Source: Pholis gunnellus (taxonomy: Eukaryota > Chordata > Actinopteri > Perciformes > Pholidae). Taken from it: 64,000 nucleotides of DNA. The stretch spans positions 26,727,017 through 26,791,016 of the forward strand of contig OU342806.1 of NCBI GenBank assembly GCA_910591455.2, written 5' to 3'. The stretch's first letter is position 1. The number at the start of each line of letters is the position of its first letter. Both the position numbers and the translations under genes were made by a program. This document shows positions 33,311-46,294 of the stretch, piece by piece. The notes under the pieces were generated by a model. The model was not told the origin of the DNA, searched no databases, and saw nothing but the letters and a program-made list of their open reading frames with translations.

Positions 33311-33549
33311 CACCGAAAACCACTTTTACGCACGTGCCCAGGCTCAATGCACTATTCACACTTGATTGCAAACATTTCAGATGCCAGACGACATGATTTC
33401 CGAATGGATTCAGTCACAACTGCTGTGTCATTGAGTGACAGTAAATGTCTACTACACTTAAAGCCTCCCCTGTATAGCTCTAAGAATTCCCTTTAAAGAC
33501 CAGAACAGCGCCACTTTTTTTTTACTAGCCAAAGATACTGCTAGAGCAG

Positions 33550-33621
33550 TCCTCGTTAGTATAGTGGACAGTATCTCTGCTTGTCACGCAGAAGACCAGG
33601 GTTCGATTCCCTGACGGGGAG
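33550..33621 (+). tRNA. tRNA-Asp-GTC: tRNA-Asp(GTC), copy 22
   Basis: Type sequence. Confidence 0.95.
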
Positions 33622-34419
33622 TTTTCTACCAGCTGCCAGTAAGACAACAGCCATTTAACACAGAGATGATGCATATTGAGCTTGTTCCTATTATCAGAGA
33701 CATTGAGGATATGATCACCTACCTCAGCATCCATGAATGTGCTTGAAAGGTTTCACATCACAATGGAAAATTCATCACGACCAAGACACAATTATTTGTC
33801 CATGAAATGCGATAATCCTACCACACGTTGACACGTTGGTTTAGGAAGCTATGGAGAAGGACTTCTGGACGGTCTCAACAAAGTTCTGGAAAAAACAATA
33901 AGACTACTCAGGAGCAGCACACAAGGGGCAGTTTTCAGTCAAGTGTGAAGCGGTTGGGAGGGGAGTCGGCACCTACAAGGGAGGAGAACTGCTGTCCCTG
34001 ATGGGGATATTGTCAAATGGTGGAACGAGCCCTTTGAGGAACTCCGAATCCCGACCAACACAATTCGAGTTGCAGCTGGGGGACCTCAGAACTGCTTCTC
34101 TGCTCTTTGCAGATGATGTTGATCTATTGGCTTCATCAGGCCGGCTTCATCAGGCAGGATTACAGTTAGCACCTACAATTATCAAGCCGTGGTTCTCAAC
34201 CAGAAAGTGGAGGATTCCTCAGCCCTGGGTGGGAGTGAGTGGCTGCCCCAAATGACAGAGTTCAAGTATCTCTGAGAGAAAACACTATTCACATAGTGCT
34301 TCTTTTCATCCAGTTTCCTAGGAATGCAGCTCAGAAGACTTTGATTGTGTGGAGGGAAAGCTAACCCTGGGGCACTAAGTAGAGTTTTATTGTGTCGAGT
34401 AAGCAGAGACAAAGAATAG

Positions 34420-34492
34420 TGTTTCCGCCCAGTTTCGAACGGGGGACCTTTCGCGTGTGAAGCGAACGTGATAACCACTACACTACGGAAAC
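34420..34492 (-). tRNA. tRNA-Val-CAC: tRNA-Val(CAC), copy 23
   Basis: Type sequence. Confidence 0.93.
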
Positions 34493-34731
34493 CACTGAAA
34501 ACCACTTTTACACACGTGCCCAGGCTCAATGCACTATTCACACTTGACTGCAAACATTTCAGATGCCAGACGACATGATTTCCGAATGGATTCAGTCACA
34601 GCTGCTGTGTCATTGAGTGACAGTAAATGTCTACTACACTTAAAGCCTCCCCTGTATAGCTCTAAGAATTCCCTTTAAAGGCCAGAACAGCGCCACTTTT
34701 TTTTTACTAGCCAAAGATACTGCTAGAGCAG

Positions 34732-34803
34732 TCCTCGTTAGTATAGTGGACAGTATCTCTGCTTGTCACGCAGAAGACCAGGGTTCGATTCCCTGACGGG
34801 GAG
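34732..34803 (+). tRNA. tRNA-Asp-GTC: tRNA-Asp(GTC), copy 23
   Basis: Type sequence. Confidence 0.95.
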
Positions 34804-35183
34804 TTTTCTACCAGCTGCTAGTAAGACAACAGCCATTTAACACAGAGATGATGCATATTGAGCTTGTTCCTATTATCAGAGACAGCTTCACATTGAGGAT
34901 ATGATCACCTACCTCATAAATGTGCTTGAAAGGTTTCACATCACAATGGAAAATTCATCACGACCAAGACACAATTATTTGTCCATGAAATGCGATAATC
35001 CTACCACACGTTGACACGTTGGTTTAGGAAGCTATGGAGAAGGACTTCTGGACGGTCTCAACAAAGTTCTGGAAAAAACAATAAGACTACTCAGGAGCAG
35101 CACACAAGGGGCAGTTTTCAGTCAAGTGTGAAGCGGTTGGGAGGGGAGTCGGCACCTACAAGGGAGGAGAACTGCTGTCCCTG

Positions 35184-35607
35184 ATGGGGATATTGTCAAA
35201 TGGTGGAACGAGCCCTTTGAGGAACACCGAATCCCGACCAACACAATTCGAGTTGCAGCTGGGGGACCTCAGAACTGCTTCTCTGCTCTTTGCAGATGAT
35301 GTTGATCTATTGGCTTCATCAGGCCGGCTTCATCAGGCAGGATTACAGTTAGCACCTACAATTATCAAGCCGTGGTTCTCAACCAGAAAGTGGAGGATTC
35401 CTCAGCCCTGGGTGGGAGTGAGTGGCTGCCCCAAAAGACATGTTGGTTTAGGAAGCTATGGAGAAGGACTTCTGGACGGTCTCAACAAAGTTCTGGAACA
35501 AACAATAAGACTACTCAGGAGCAGCACACAAGGGGCAGTTTTCAGTCAAGTGTGAAGCGGTTGGGAGGGGAGTCGGCACCTACAAGGGAGGAGAACTGCT
35601 GTCCCTG
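35184..35607. repeat. Short 424-bp array unit lacking both tRNA genes
   Basis: Same deletion junction as at 27647, with one change (agacatgttgg). Confidence 0.9.
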
Positions 35608-36026
35608 ATGGGGATATTGTCAAATGGTGGAACGAGCCCTTTGAGGAACTCCGAATCCCGACCAACACAATTCGAGTTGCAGCTGGGGGACCTCAGAACT
35701 GCTTCTCTGCTCTTTGCAGATGATGTTGATCTATTGGCTTCATCAGGCCGGCTTCATCAGGCAGGATTACAGTTAGCACCTACAATAATCAAGCCGTGGT
35801 TCTCAACCAGAAAGTGGAGGATTCCTCAGCCCTGGGTGGGAGTGAGTGGCTGCCCCAAATGACAGAGTTCAAGTATCTCTGAGAGAAAACATTATTCACA
35901 TAGTGCTTCTTTTCATCCACTTTCCTAGGAATGCAGCTCAGAAGACTTTGATTGTGTGGAGGGAAAGCTAACCCTGGGGCACTAAGTAGAGTTTTATTGT
36001 GTCGAGTAAGCAGAGACAAAGAATAG

Positions 36027-36099
36027 TGTTTCCGCCCAGTTTCGAACGGGGGACCTTTCGCGTGTGAAGCGAACGTGATAACCACTACACTACGGAAAC
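36027..36099 (-). tRNA. tRNA-Val-CAC: tRNA-Val(CAC), copy 24
   Basis: Type sequence. Confidence 0.93.
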
Positions 36100-36338
36100 C
36101 ACTGAAAACCACTTTTACACACGTGCCCAGGCTCAATGCACTATTCACACTTGACTGCAAACATTTCAGATGCCAGACGACATGATTTCCGAATGGATTC
36201 AGTCACAGCTGCTGTGTCATTGAGTGACAGTAAATGTCTACTACACTTAAAGCCTCCCCTGTATAGCTCTAAGAATTCCCTTTAAAGGCCAGAACAGCGC
36301 CACTTTTTTTTTACTAGCCAAAGATACTGCTAGAGCAG

Positions 36339-36410
36339 TCCTCGTTAGTATAGTGGACAGTATCTCTGCTTGTCACGCAGAAGACCAGGGTTCGATTCCC
36401 TGACGGGGAG
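36339..36410 (+). tRNA. tRNA-Asp-GTC: tRNA-Asp(GTC), copy 24
   Basis: Type sequence. Confidence 0.95.
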
Positions 36411-37210
36411 TTTTCTACCAGCTGCTAGTAAGACAACAGCCATTTAACACAGAGATGATGCATATTGAGCTTGTTCCTATTATCAGAGACAGCTTCACAT
36501 TGAGGATATGATCACCTACCTCATAAATGTGCTTGAAAGGTTTCACATCACAATGGAAAATTCATCACGACCAAGACACAATTATTTGTCCATGAAATGC
36601 GATAATCCTACCACACGTTGACACGTTGGTTTAGGAAGCTATGGAGAAGGACTTCTGGACGGTCTCAACAAAGTTCTGGAAAAAACAATAAGACTACTCA
36701 GGAGCAGCACACAAGGGGCAGTTTTCAGTCAAGTGTGAAGCGGTTGGGAGGGGAGTCGGCACCTACAAGGGAGGAGAACTGCTGTCCCTGATGGGGATAT
36801 TGTCAAATGGTGGAACGAGCCCTTTGAGGAACACCGAATCCCGACCAACACAATTCGAGTTGCAGCTGGGGGACCTCAGAACTGCTTCTCTGCTCTTTGC
36901 AGATGATGTTGATCTATTGGCTTCATCAGGCCGGCTTCATCAGGCAGGATTACAGTTAGCACCTACAATTATCAAGCCGTGGTTCTCAACCAGAAAGTGG
37001 AGGATTCCTCAGCCCTGGGTGGGAGTGAGTGGCTGCCCCAAATGACAGAGTTCAAGTATCTCTGAGAGAAAACATTATTCACATAGTGCTTCTTTTCATC
37101 CAGTTTCCTAGGAACGCAGCTCAGAAGACTTTGATTTGTGTGGAGGAAAAGCTAACCCTGGGGCACTAAGTAGAGTTTTATTGTGTCAAGTAAGCAGAGA
37201 CAAAGAATAG

Positions 37211-37283
37211 TGTTTCCGCCCAGTTTCGAACGGGGGACCTTTCACGTGTGAAGCGAACGTGATAACCACTACACTACGGAAAC
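37211..37283 (-). tRNA. tRNA-Val-CAC: tRNA-Val(CAC), copy 25, anticodon-stem wobble
   Basis: Anticodon stem TTCGC / GTGAA: pair 30-40 becomes G-U. Also in copies 26, 29 and 30. Confidence 0.92.
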
Positions 37284-37522
37284 CACTGAAAACCACTTTT
37301 ACGCACGTGCCCAGGCTCAATGCACTATTCACACTTGATTGCAAACATTTCAGATGCCAGACGACATGATTTCCGAATGGATTCAGTCACAGCTGCTGTG
37401 TCATTGAGTGACAGTAAATGTCTACTACACTTAAAGCCTCCCCTGTATAGCTCTAAGAATTCCCTTTAAAGGCCAGAACAGCGCCACTTTTTTTTTACTA
37501 GCCAAAGATACTGCTAGAGCAG

Positions 37523-37594
37523 TCCTCGTTAGTATAGTGGACAGTATCTCTGCTTGTCACGCAGAAGACCAGGGTTCGATTCCCTGACGGGGAG
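37523..37594 (+). tRNA. tRNA-Asp-GTC: tRNA-Asp(GTC), copy 25
   Basis: Type sequence. Confidence 0.95.
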
Positions 37595-38394
37595 TTTTCT
37601 ACCAGCTGCTAGTAAGACAACAGCCATTTAACACAGAGATGATGCATATTGAGCTTGTTCCTATTATCAGAGACAGCTTCACATTGAGGATATGATCACC
37701 TACCTCATAAATGTGCTTGAAAGGTTTCACATCACAATGGAAAATTCATCACGACCAAGACACAATTATTTGTCCATGAAATGCGATAATCCTACCACAC
37801 GTTGACACGTTGGTTTAGGAAGCTATGGAGAAGGACTTCTGGACGGTCTCAACAAAGTTCTGGAAAAAACAATAAGACTACTCAGGAGCAGCACACAAGG
37901 GGCAGTTTTCAGTCAAGTGTGAAGCGGTTGGGAGGGGAGTCGGCACCTACAAGGGAGGAGAACTGCTGTCCCTGATGGGGATATTGTCAAATGGTGGAAC
38001 GAGCCCTTTGAGGAACACCGAATCCCGACCAACACAATTCGAGTTGCAGCTGGGGGACCTCAGAACTGCTTCTCTGCTCTTTGCAGATGATGTTGATCTA
38101 TTGGCTTCATCAGGCCGGCTTCATCAGGCAGGATTACAGTTAGCACCTACAATTATCAAGCCGTGGTTCTCAACCAGAAAGTGGAGGATTCCTCAGCCCT
38201 GGGTGGGAGTGAGTGGCTGCCCCAAATGACAGAGTTCAAGTATCTCTGAGAGAAAACATTATTCACATAGTGCTTCTTTTCATCCAGTTTCCTAGGAACG
38301 CAGCTCAGAAGACTTTGATTTGTGTGGAGGAAAAGCTAACCCTGGGGCACTAAGTAGAGTTTTATTGTGTCAAGTAAGCAGAGACAAAGAATAG

Positions 38395-38467
38395 TGTTTC
38401 CGCCCAGTTTCGAACGGGGGACCTTTCACGTGTGAAGCGAACGTGATAACCACTACACTACGGAAAC
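38395..38467 (-). tRNA. tRNA-Val-CAC: tRNA-Val(CAC), copy 26, anticodon-stem wobble
   Basis: Same G-U variant as copy 25. Confidence 0.92.
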
Positions 38468-38707
38468 CACTGAAAACCACTTTTACGCACGTGCCCAGGC
38501 TCAATGCACTATTCACACTTGATTGCAAACATTTCAGATGCCAGACGACATGATTTCCGAATGGATTCAGTCACAGCTGCTGTGTCATTGAGTGACAGTA
38601 AATGTCTACTACACTTAAAGCCTCCCCTGTATAGCTCTAAGAATTCCCTTTAAAGGCCAGAACAGCGCCACTTTCTTTTTTACTAGCCAAAGATACTCTT
38701 AGAGCAG

Positions 38708-38779
38708 TCCTCGTTAGTATAGTGGACAGTATCTCTGCTTGTCAAGCAGAAGACCAGGGTTCGATTCCCTGACGGGGAG
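38708..38779 (+). tRNA. tRNA-Asp-GTC: tRNA-Asp(GTC), copy 26, loop variant
   Basis: Anticodon loop TTGTCAA, as in the copy at 31169. Confidence 0.92.
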
Positions 38780-39577
38780 TTTTCTACCAGCTGCTAGTAA
38801 GACAACAGCCATTTAACACAGAGATGATGCATATTGAGCTTGTTCCTATTATCAGAGACATTGAGGATATGATCACCTACCTCAGCATCCATGAATGTGC
38901 TTGAAAGGTTTCACATCACAATGGAAAATTCATCACGACCAAGACACAATCATTTGTCCATGAAATGCGATAATCCTACCACACGTTGACACGTTGGTTT
39001 AGGAAGCTATGGAGAAGGACTTCTGGACGGTCTCAACAAAGTTCTGGAAAAAACAATAAGACTACTCAGGAGCAGCACACAAGGGGCAGTTTTCAGTCAA
39101 GTGTGAAGCGGTTGGGAGGGGAGTCGGCACCTACAAGGGAGGAGAACTGCTGTCCCTGATGGGGATATTGTCAAATGGTGGAACGAGCCCTTTGAGGAAC
39201 TCCGAATCCCGACCAACACAATTCGAGTTGCAGCTGGGGGACCTCAGAACTGCTTCTCTGCTCTTTGCAGATGATGTTGATCTATTGGCTTCATCAGGCC
39301 GGCTTCATCAGGCAGGATTACAGTTAGCACCTACAATTATCAAGCCGTGGTTCTCAACCAGAAAGTGGAGGATTCCTCAGCCCTGGGTGGGAGTGAGTGG
39401 CTGCCCCAAATGACAGAGTTCAAGTATCTCTGAGAGAAAACACTATTCACATAGTGCTTCTTTTCATCCAGTTTCCTAGGAATGCAGCTCAGAAGACTTT
39501 GATTGTGTGGAGGGAAAGCTAACCCTGGGGCACTAAGTAGAGTTTTATTGTGTCGAGTAAGCAGAGACAAAGAATAG

Positions 39578-39650
39578 TGTTTCCGCCCAGTTTCGAACGG
39601 GGGACCTTTCGCGTGTGAAGCGAACGTGATAACCACTACACTACGGAAAC
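39578..39650 (-). tRNA. tRNA-Val-CAC: tRNA-Val(CAC), copy 27
   Basis: Type sequence. Confidence 0.93.
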
Positions 39651-39889
39651 CACTGAAAACCACTTTTACACACGTGCCCAGGCTCAATGCACTATTCACA
39701 CTTGACTGCAAACATTTCAGATGCCAGACGACATGATTTCCGAATGGATTCAGTCACAGCTGCTGTGTCATTGAGTGACAGTAAATGTCTACTACACTTA
39801 AAGCCTCCCCTGTATAGCTCTAAGAATTCCCTTTAAAGGCCAGAACAGCGCCACTTTTTTTTTACTAGCCAAAGATACTGCTAGAGCAG

Positions 39890-39961
39890 TCCTCGTTAGT
39901 ATAGTGGACAGTATCTCTGCTTGTCACGCAGAAGACCAGGGTTCGATTCCCTGACGGGGAG
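39890..39961 (+). tRNA. tRNA-Asp-GTC: tRNA-Asp(GTC), copy 27
   Basis: Type sequence. Confidence 0.95.
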
Positions 39962-40341
39962 TTTTCTACCAGCTGCTAGTAAGACAACAGCCATTTAACA
40001 CAGAGATGATGCATATTGAGCTTGTTCCTATTATCAGAGACAGCTTCACATTGAGGATATGATCACCTACCTCATAAATGTGCTTGAAAGGTTTCACATC
40101 ACAATGGAAAATTCATCACGACCAAGACACAATTATTTGTCCATGAAATGCGATAATCCTACCACACGTTGACACGTTGGTTTAGGAAGCTATGGAGAAG
40201 GACTTCTGGACGGTCTCAACAAAGTTCTGGAAAAAACAATAAGACTACTCAGGAGCAGCACACAAGGGGCAGTTTTCAGTCAAGTGTGAAGCGGTTGGGA
40301 GGGGAGTCGGCACCTACAAGGGAGGAGAACTGCTGTCCCTG

Positions 40342-40765
40342 ATGGGGATATTGTCAAATGGTGGAACGAGCCCTTTGAGGAACACCGAATCCCGACCAAC
40401 ACAATTCGAGTTGCAGCTGGGGGACCTCAGAACTGCTTCTCTGCTCTTTGCAGATGATGTTGATCTATTGGCTTCATCAGGCCGGCTTCATCAGGCAGGA
40501 TTACAGTTAGCACCTACAATTATCAAGCCGTGGTTCTCAACCAGAAAGTGGAGGATTCCTCAGCCCTGGGTGGGAGTGAGTGGCTGCCCCAAAAGACATG
40601 TTGGTTTAGGAAGCTATGGAGAAGGACTTCTGGACGGTCTCAACAAAGTTCTGGAACAAACAATAAGACTACTCAGGAGCAGCACACAAGGGGCAGTTTT
40701 CAGTCAAGTGTGAAGCGGTTGGGAGGGGAGTCGGCACCTACAAGGGAGGAGAACTGCTGTCCCTG
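40342..40765. repeat. Short 424-bp array unit lacking both tRNA genes
   Basis: Same junction as at 35184, of which it is the higher-order duplicate. Confidence 0.9.
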
Positions 40766-41184
40766 ATGGGGATATTGTCAAATGGTGGAACGAGCCCTTT
40801 GAGGAACTCCGAATCCCGACCAACACAATTCGAGTTGCAGCTGGGGGACCTCAGAACTGCTTCTCTGCTCTTTGCAGATGATGTTGATCTATTGGCTTCA
40901 TCAGGCCGGCTTCATCAGGCAGGATTACAGTTAGCACCTACAATTATCAAGCCGTGGTTCTCAACCAGAAAGTGGAGGATTCCTCAGCCCTGGGTGGGAG
41001 TGAGTGGCTGCCCCAAATGACAGAGTTCAAGTATCTCTGAGAGAAAACATTATTCACATAGTGCTTCTTTTCATCCACTTTCCTAGGAATGCAGCTCAGA
41101 AGACTTTGATTGTGTGGAGGGAAAGCTAACCCTGGGGCACTAAGTAGAGTTTTATTGTGTCGAGTAAGCAGAGACAAAGAATAG

Positions 41185-41257
41185 TGTTTCCGCCCAGTTT
41201 CGAACGGGGGACCTTTCGCGTGTGAAGCGAACGTGATAACCACTACACTACGGAAAC
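41185..41257 (-). tRNA. tRNA-Val-CAC: tRNA-Val(CAC), copy 28
   Basis: Type sequence. Confidence 0.93.
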
Positions 41258-41496
41258 CACTGAAAACCACTTTTACACACGTGCCCAGGCTCAATGCACT
41301 ATTCACACTTGACTGCAAACATTTCAGATGCCAGACGACATGATTTCCGAATGGATTCAGTCACAGCTGCTGTGTCATTGAGTGACAGTAAATGTCTACT
41401 ACACTTAAAGCCTCCCCTGTATAGCTCTAAGAATTCCCTTTAAAGGCCAGAACAGCGCCACTTTTTTTTTACTAGCCAAAGATACTGCTAGAGCAG

Positions 41497-41568
41497 TCCT
41501 CGTTAGTATAGTGGACAGTATCTCTGCTTGTCACGCAGAAGACCAGGGTTCGATTCCCTGACGGGGAG
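41497..41568 (+). tRNA. tRNA-Asp-GTC: tRNA-Asp(GTC), copy 28
   Basis: Type sequence. Confidence 0.95.
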
Positions 41569-42368
41569 TTTTCTACCAGCTGCTAGTAAGACAACAGCCA
41601 TTTAACACAGAGATGATGCATATTGAGCTTGTTCCTATTATCAGAGACAGCTTCACATTGAGGATATGATCACCTACCTCATAAATGTGCTTGAAAGGTT
41701 TCACATCACAATGGAAAATTCATCACGACCAAGACACAATTATTTGTCCATGAAATGCGATAATCCTACCACACGTTGACACGTTGGTTTAGGAAGCTAT
41801 GGAGAAGGACTTCTGGACGGTCTCAACAAAGTTCTGGAAAAAACAATAAGACTACTCAGGAGCAGCACACAAGGGGCAGTTTTCAGTCAAGTGTGAAGCG
41901 GTTGGGAGGGGAGTCGGCACCTACAAGGGAGGAGAACTGCTGTCCCTGATGGGGATATTGTCAAATGGTGGAACGAGCCCTTTGAGGAACACCGAATCCC
42001 GACCAACACAATTCGAGTTGCAGCTGGGGGACCTCAGAACTGCTTCTCTGCTCTTTGCAGATGATGTTGATCTATTGGCTTCATCAGGCCGGCTTCATCA
42101 GGCAGGATTACAGTTAGCACCTACAATTATCAAGCCGTGGTTCTCAACCAGAAAGTGGAGGATTCCTCAGCCCTGGGTGGGAGTGAGTGGCTGCCCCAAA
42201 TGACAGAGTTCAAGTATCTCTGAGAGAAAACATTATTCACATAGTGCTTCTTTTCATCCAGTTTCCTAGGAACGCAGCTCAGAAGACTTTGATTTGTGTG
42301 GAGGAAAAGCTAACCCTGGGGCACTAAGTAGAGTTTTATTGTGTCAAGTAAGCAGAGACAAAGAATAG

Positions 42369-42441
42369 TGTTTCCGCCCAGTTTCGAACGGGGGACCTTT
42401 CACGTGTGAAGCGAACGTGATAACCACTACACTACGGAAAC
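42369..42441 (-). tRNA. tRNA-Val-CAC: tRNA-Val(CAC), copy 29, anticodon-stem wobble
   Basis: G-U variant as copy 25. Confidence 0.92.
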
Positions 42442-42680
42442 CACTGAAAACCACTTTTACGCACGTGCCCAGGCTCAATGCACTATTCACACTTGATTGC
42501 AAACATTTCAGATGCCAGACGACATGATTTCCGAATGGATTCAGTCACAGCTGCTGTGTCATTGAGTGACAGTAAATGTCTACTACACTTAAAGCCTCCC
42601 CTGTATAGCTCTAAGAATTCCCTTTAAAGGCCAGAACAGCGCCACTTTTTTTTTACTAGCCAAAGATACTGCTAGAGCAG

Positions 42681-42752
42681 TCCTCGTTAGTATAGTGGAC
42701 AGTATCTCTGCTTGTCACGCAGAAGACCAGGGTTCGATTCCCTGACGGGGAG
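42681..42752 (+). tRNA. tRNA-Asp-GTC: tRNA-Asp(GTC), copy 29
   Basis: Type sequence. Confidence 0.95.
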
Positions 42753-43552
42753 TTTTCTACCAGCTGCTAGTAAGACAACAGCCATTTAACACAGAGATGA
42801 TGCATATTGAGCTTGTTCCTATTATCAGAGACAGCTTCACATTGAGGATATGATCACCTACCTCATAAATGTGCTTGAAAGGTTTCACATCACAATGGAA
42901 AATTCATCACGACCAAGACACAATTATTTGTCCATGAAATGCGATAATCCTACCACACGTTGACACGTTGGTTTAGGAAGCTATGGAGAAGGACTTCTGG
43001 ACGGTCTCAACAAAGTTCTGGAAAAAACAATAAGACTACTCAGGAGCAGCACACAAGGGGCAGTTTTCAGTCAAGTGTGAAGCGGTTGGGAGGGGAGTCG
43101 GCACCTACAAGGGAGGAGAACTGCTGTCCCTGATGGGGATATTGTCAAATGGTGGAACGAGCCCTTTGAGGAACACCGAATCCCGACCAACACAATTCGA
43201 GTTGCAGCTGGGGGACCTCAGAACTGCTTCTCTGCTCTTTGCAGATGATGTTGATCTATTGGCTTCATCAGGCCGGCTTCATCAGGCAGGATTACAGTTA
43301 GCACCTACAATTATCAAGCCGTGGTTCTCAACCAGAAAGTGGAGGATTCCTCAGCCCTGGGTGGGAGTGAGTGGCTGCCCCAAATGACAGAGTTCAAGTA
43401 TCTCTGAGAGAAAACATTATTCACATAGTGCTTCTTTTCATCCAGTTTCCTAGGAACGCAGCTCAGAAGACTTTGATTTGTGTGGAGGAAAAGCTAACCC
43501 TGGGGCACTAAGTAGAGTTTTATTGTGTCAAGTAAGCAGAGACAAAGAATAG

Positions 43553-43625
43553 TGTTTCCGCCCAGTTTCGAACGGGGGACCTTTCACGTGTGAAGCGAAC
43601 GTGATAACCACTACACTACGGAAAC
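43553..43625 (-). tRNA. tRNA-Val-CAC: tRNA-Val(CAC), copy 30, anticodon-stem wobble
   Basis: G-U variant as copy 25. Confidence 0.92.
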
Positions 43626-43865
43626 CACTGAAAACCACTTTTACGCACGTGCCCAGGCTCAATGCACTATTCACACTTGATTGCAAACATTTCAGATGCC
43701 AGACGACATGATTTCCGAATGGATTCAGTCACAGCTGCTGTGTCATTGAGTGACAGTAAATGTCTACTACACTTAAAGCCTCCCCTGTATAGCTCTAAGA
43801 ATTCCCTTTAAAGGCCAGAACAGCGCCACTTTCTTTTTTACTAGCCAAAGATACTCTTAGAGCAG

Positions 43866-43937
43866 TCCTCGTTAGTATAGTGGACAGTATCTCTGCTTGT
43901 CAAGCAGAAGACCAGGGTTCGATTCCCTGACGGGGAG
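43866..43937 (+). tRNA. tRNA-Asp-GTC: tRNA-Asp(GTC), copy 30, loop variant
   Basis: Anticodon loop TTGTCAA. Confidence 0.92.
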
Positions 43938-44735
43938 TTTTCTACCAGCTGCTAGTAAGACAACAGCCATTTAACACAGAGATGATGCATATTGAGCTTG
44001 TTCCTATTATCAGAGACATTGAGGATATGATCACCTACCTCAGCATCCATGAATGTGCTTGAAAGGTTTCACATCACAATGGAAAATTCATCACGACCAA
44101 GACACAATCATTTGTCCATGAAATGCGATAATCCTACCACACGTTGACACGTTGGTTTAGGAAGCTATGGAGAAGGACTTCTGGACGGTCTCAACAAAGT
44201 TCTGGAAAAAACAATAAGACTACTCAGGAGCAGCACACAAGGGGCAGTTTTCAGTCAAGTGTGAAGCGGTTGGGAGGGGAGTCGGCACCTACAAGGGAGG
44301 AGAACTGCTGTCCCTGATGGGGATATTGTCAAATGGTGGAACGAGCCCTTTGAGGAACTCCGAATCCCGACCAACACAATTCGAGTTGCAGCTGGGGGAC
44401 CTCAGAACTGCTTCTCTGCTCTTTGCAGATTATGTTGATCTATTGGCTTCATCAGGCCGGCTTCATCAGGCAGGATTACAGTTAGCACCTACAATTATCA
44501 AGCCGTGGTTCTCAACCAGAAAGTGGAGGATTCCTCAGCCCTGGGTGGGAGTGAGTGGCTGCCCCAAATGACAGAGTTCAAGTATCTCTGAGAGAAAACA
44601 TTATTCACATAGTGCTTCTTTTCATCCAGTTTCCTAGGAATGCAGCTCAGAAGACTTTGATTGTGTGGAGGGAAAGCTAACCCTGGGGCACTAAGTAGAG
44701 TTTTATTGTGTCGAGTAAGCAGAGACAAAGAATAG

Positions 44736-44808
44736 TGTTTCCGCCCAGTTTCGAACGGGGGACCTTTCGCGTGTGAAGCGAACGTGATAACCACTACACT
44801 ACGGAAAC
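44736..44808 (-). tRNA. tRNA-Val-CAC: tRNA-Val(CAC), copy 31
   Basis: Type sequence. Confidence 0.93.
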
Positions 44809-45047
44809 CACTGAAAACCACTTTTACGCACGTGCCCAGGCTCAATGCACTATTCACACTTGACTGCAAACATTTCAGATGCCAGACGACATGATTTCCG
44901 AATGGATTCAGTAACAGCTGCTGTGTCATTGAGTGACAGTAAATGTCTACTACACTTAAAGCCTCCCCTGTTTAGCTCTAAGAATTCCCTTTAAAGGCCA
45001 GAACAGCGCCACTTTTTTTTTACTAGCCAAAGATACTGCTAGAGCAG

Positions 45048-45119
45048 TCCTCGTTAGTATAGTGGACAGTATCTCTGCTTGTCACGCAGAAGACCAGGGT
45101 TCGATTCCCTGACGGGGAG
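45048..45119 (+). tRNA. tRNA-Asp-GTC: tRNA-Asp(GTC), copy 31
   Basis: Type sequence. Confidence 0.95.
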
Positions 45120-45341
45120 TTTTCTACCAGCTGCTAGTAAGACAACAGCCATTTAACACAGAGATGATGCATATTGAGCTTGTTCCTATTATCAGAGACA
45201 GCTTCACATTGAGGATATGATCACCTACCTCATAAATGTGCTTGAAAGGTTTCACATCACAATGGAAAATTCATCACGACCAAGACACAATTATTTGTCC
45301 ATGAAATGCGATAATCCTACCACACGTTGACACGTTGGTTT

Positions 45342-45715
45342 GTGTTCTAAGAATTCCTTTTAAAGGCCAGAACAGCGCCACTTTTTTTTTACTAGCCAAA
45401 GATACTGCTAGCGCAGTCCTCGTTAGTATAGTGGACAGTATCTCTGCTTGTCACGCAGAAGACCAGGGTTCGATTCCCTGACGGGGAGTTTTCTACCAGC
45501 TGCTAGTAAGACAACAGCCATTTAACACAGAGATGATGCATATTGAGCTTGTTCCTATTATCAGAGACAGCTTCACATTGAGGATATGATCACCTACCTC
45601 AGCATCCATGAATGTGCTTGAAAGGTTTCACATCACAATGGAAAATTCATCACGACCAAGACACAATTATTTGTCCATGAAATGCGATAATCCTACCACA
45701 CGTTGACACGTTGGT
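45342..45715. repeat. Partial array unit with tRNA-Asp only
   Basis: After acgttggttt the sequence jumps to gtgttctaagaattcc, which in full units lies just before tRNA-Asp. The LINE relic and tRNA-Val are missing from this unit. Confidence 0.88.
45417..45488 (+). tRNA. tRNA-Asp-GTC: tRNA-Asp(GTC), copy 32 (no Val partner)
   Basis: Type sequence with TTTT after it. It sits in the partial unit, so it has no divergent tRNA-Val. The flank reads ctagcgcag. Confidence 0.94.
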
Positions 45716-46294
45716 TTAGGAAGCTATGGAGAAGGACTTCTGGACGGTCTCAACAAAGTTCTGGAACAAACAATAAGACTACTCAGGAGCAGCACACAAG
45801 GGGCAGTTTTCAGTCAAGTGTGAAGCGGTTGGGAGGGGAGTCGGCACCTACAAGGGAGGAGAACTGCTGTCCCTGATGGGGATATTGTCAAATGGTGGAA
45901 CGAGCCCTTTGAGGAACTCCGAATCCCGACCAACACAATTCGAGTTGCAGCTGGGGGACCTCAGAACTGCTTCTCTGCTCTTTGCAGATGATGTTGATCT
46001 ATTGGCTTCATCAGGCTGGCTTCATCAGGCAGGATTACAGTTAGCACCTACAATTATCAAGCCGTGGTTCTCAACCAGAAAGTGGAGGATTCCTCAGCCC
46101 TGTGTGGGAGTGAGTGGCTGCCCCAAATGACAGAGTTCAAGTATCTCTGAGAGAAAACATTATTCACATAGTGCTTCTTTTCATCCAGTTTCCTAGGAAT
46201 GCAGCTCAGAAGACTTTGATTGTGTGGAGGGAAAGCTAACCCTGGGGCACTAAGTAGAGCTTTATTGTGTCGAGTAAGCAGAGACAAAGAATAG

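Larger units (their letters stand above)
34001..39158. repeat. Higher-order repeat, copy 1 (5158 bp)
   Basis: Unit anchors at 34001, 35184, 35608, 36791 and 37975 recur exactly 5158 bp later at 39159, 40342, 40766, 41949 and 43133. The internal order (full, short, full, full, full) and private markers (catccactttcc, tttcacgtgtg, gtcaagcag, acaatcatttg) also recur. One visible difference is acaataatc here and acaattatc in the second copy. Confidence 0.93.
39159..44316. repeat. Higher-order repeat, copy 2 (5158 bp)
   Basis: Second tandem copy of the five-unit block that starts at 34001, with identical unit spacing and markers. Confidence 0.93.
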
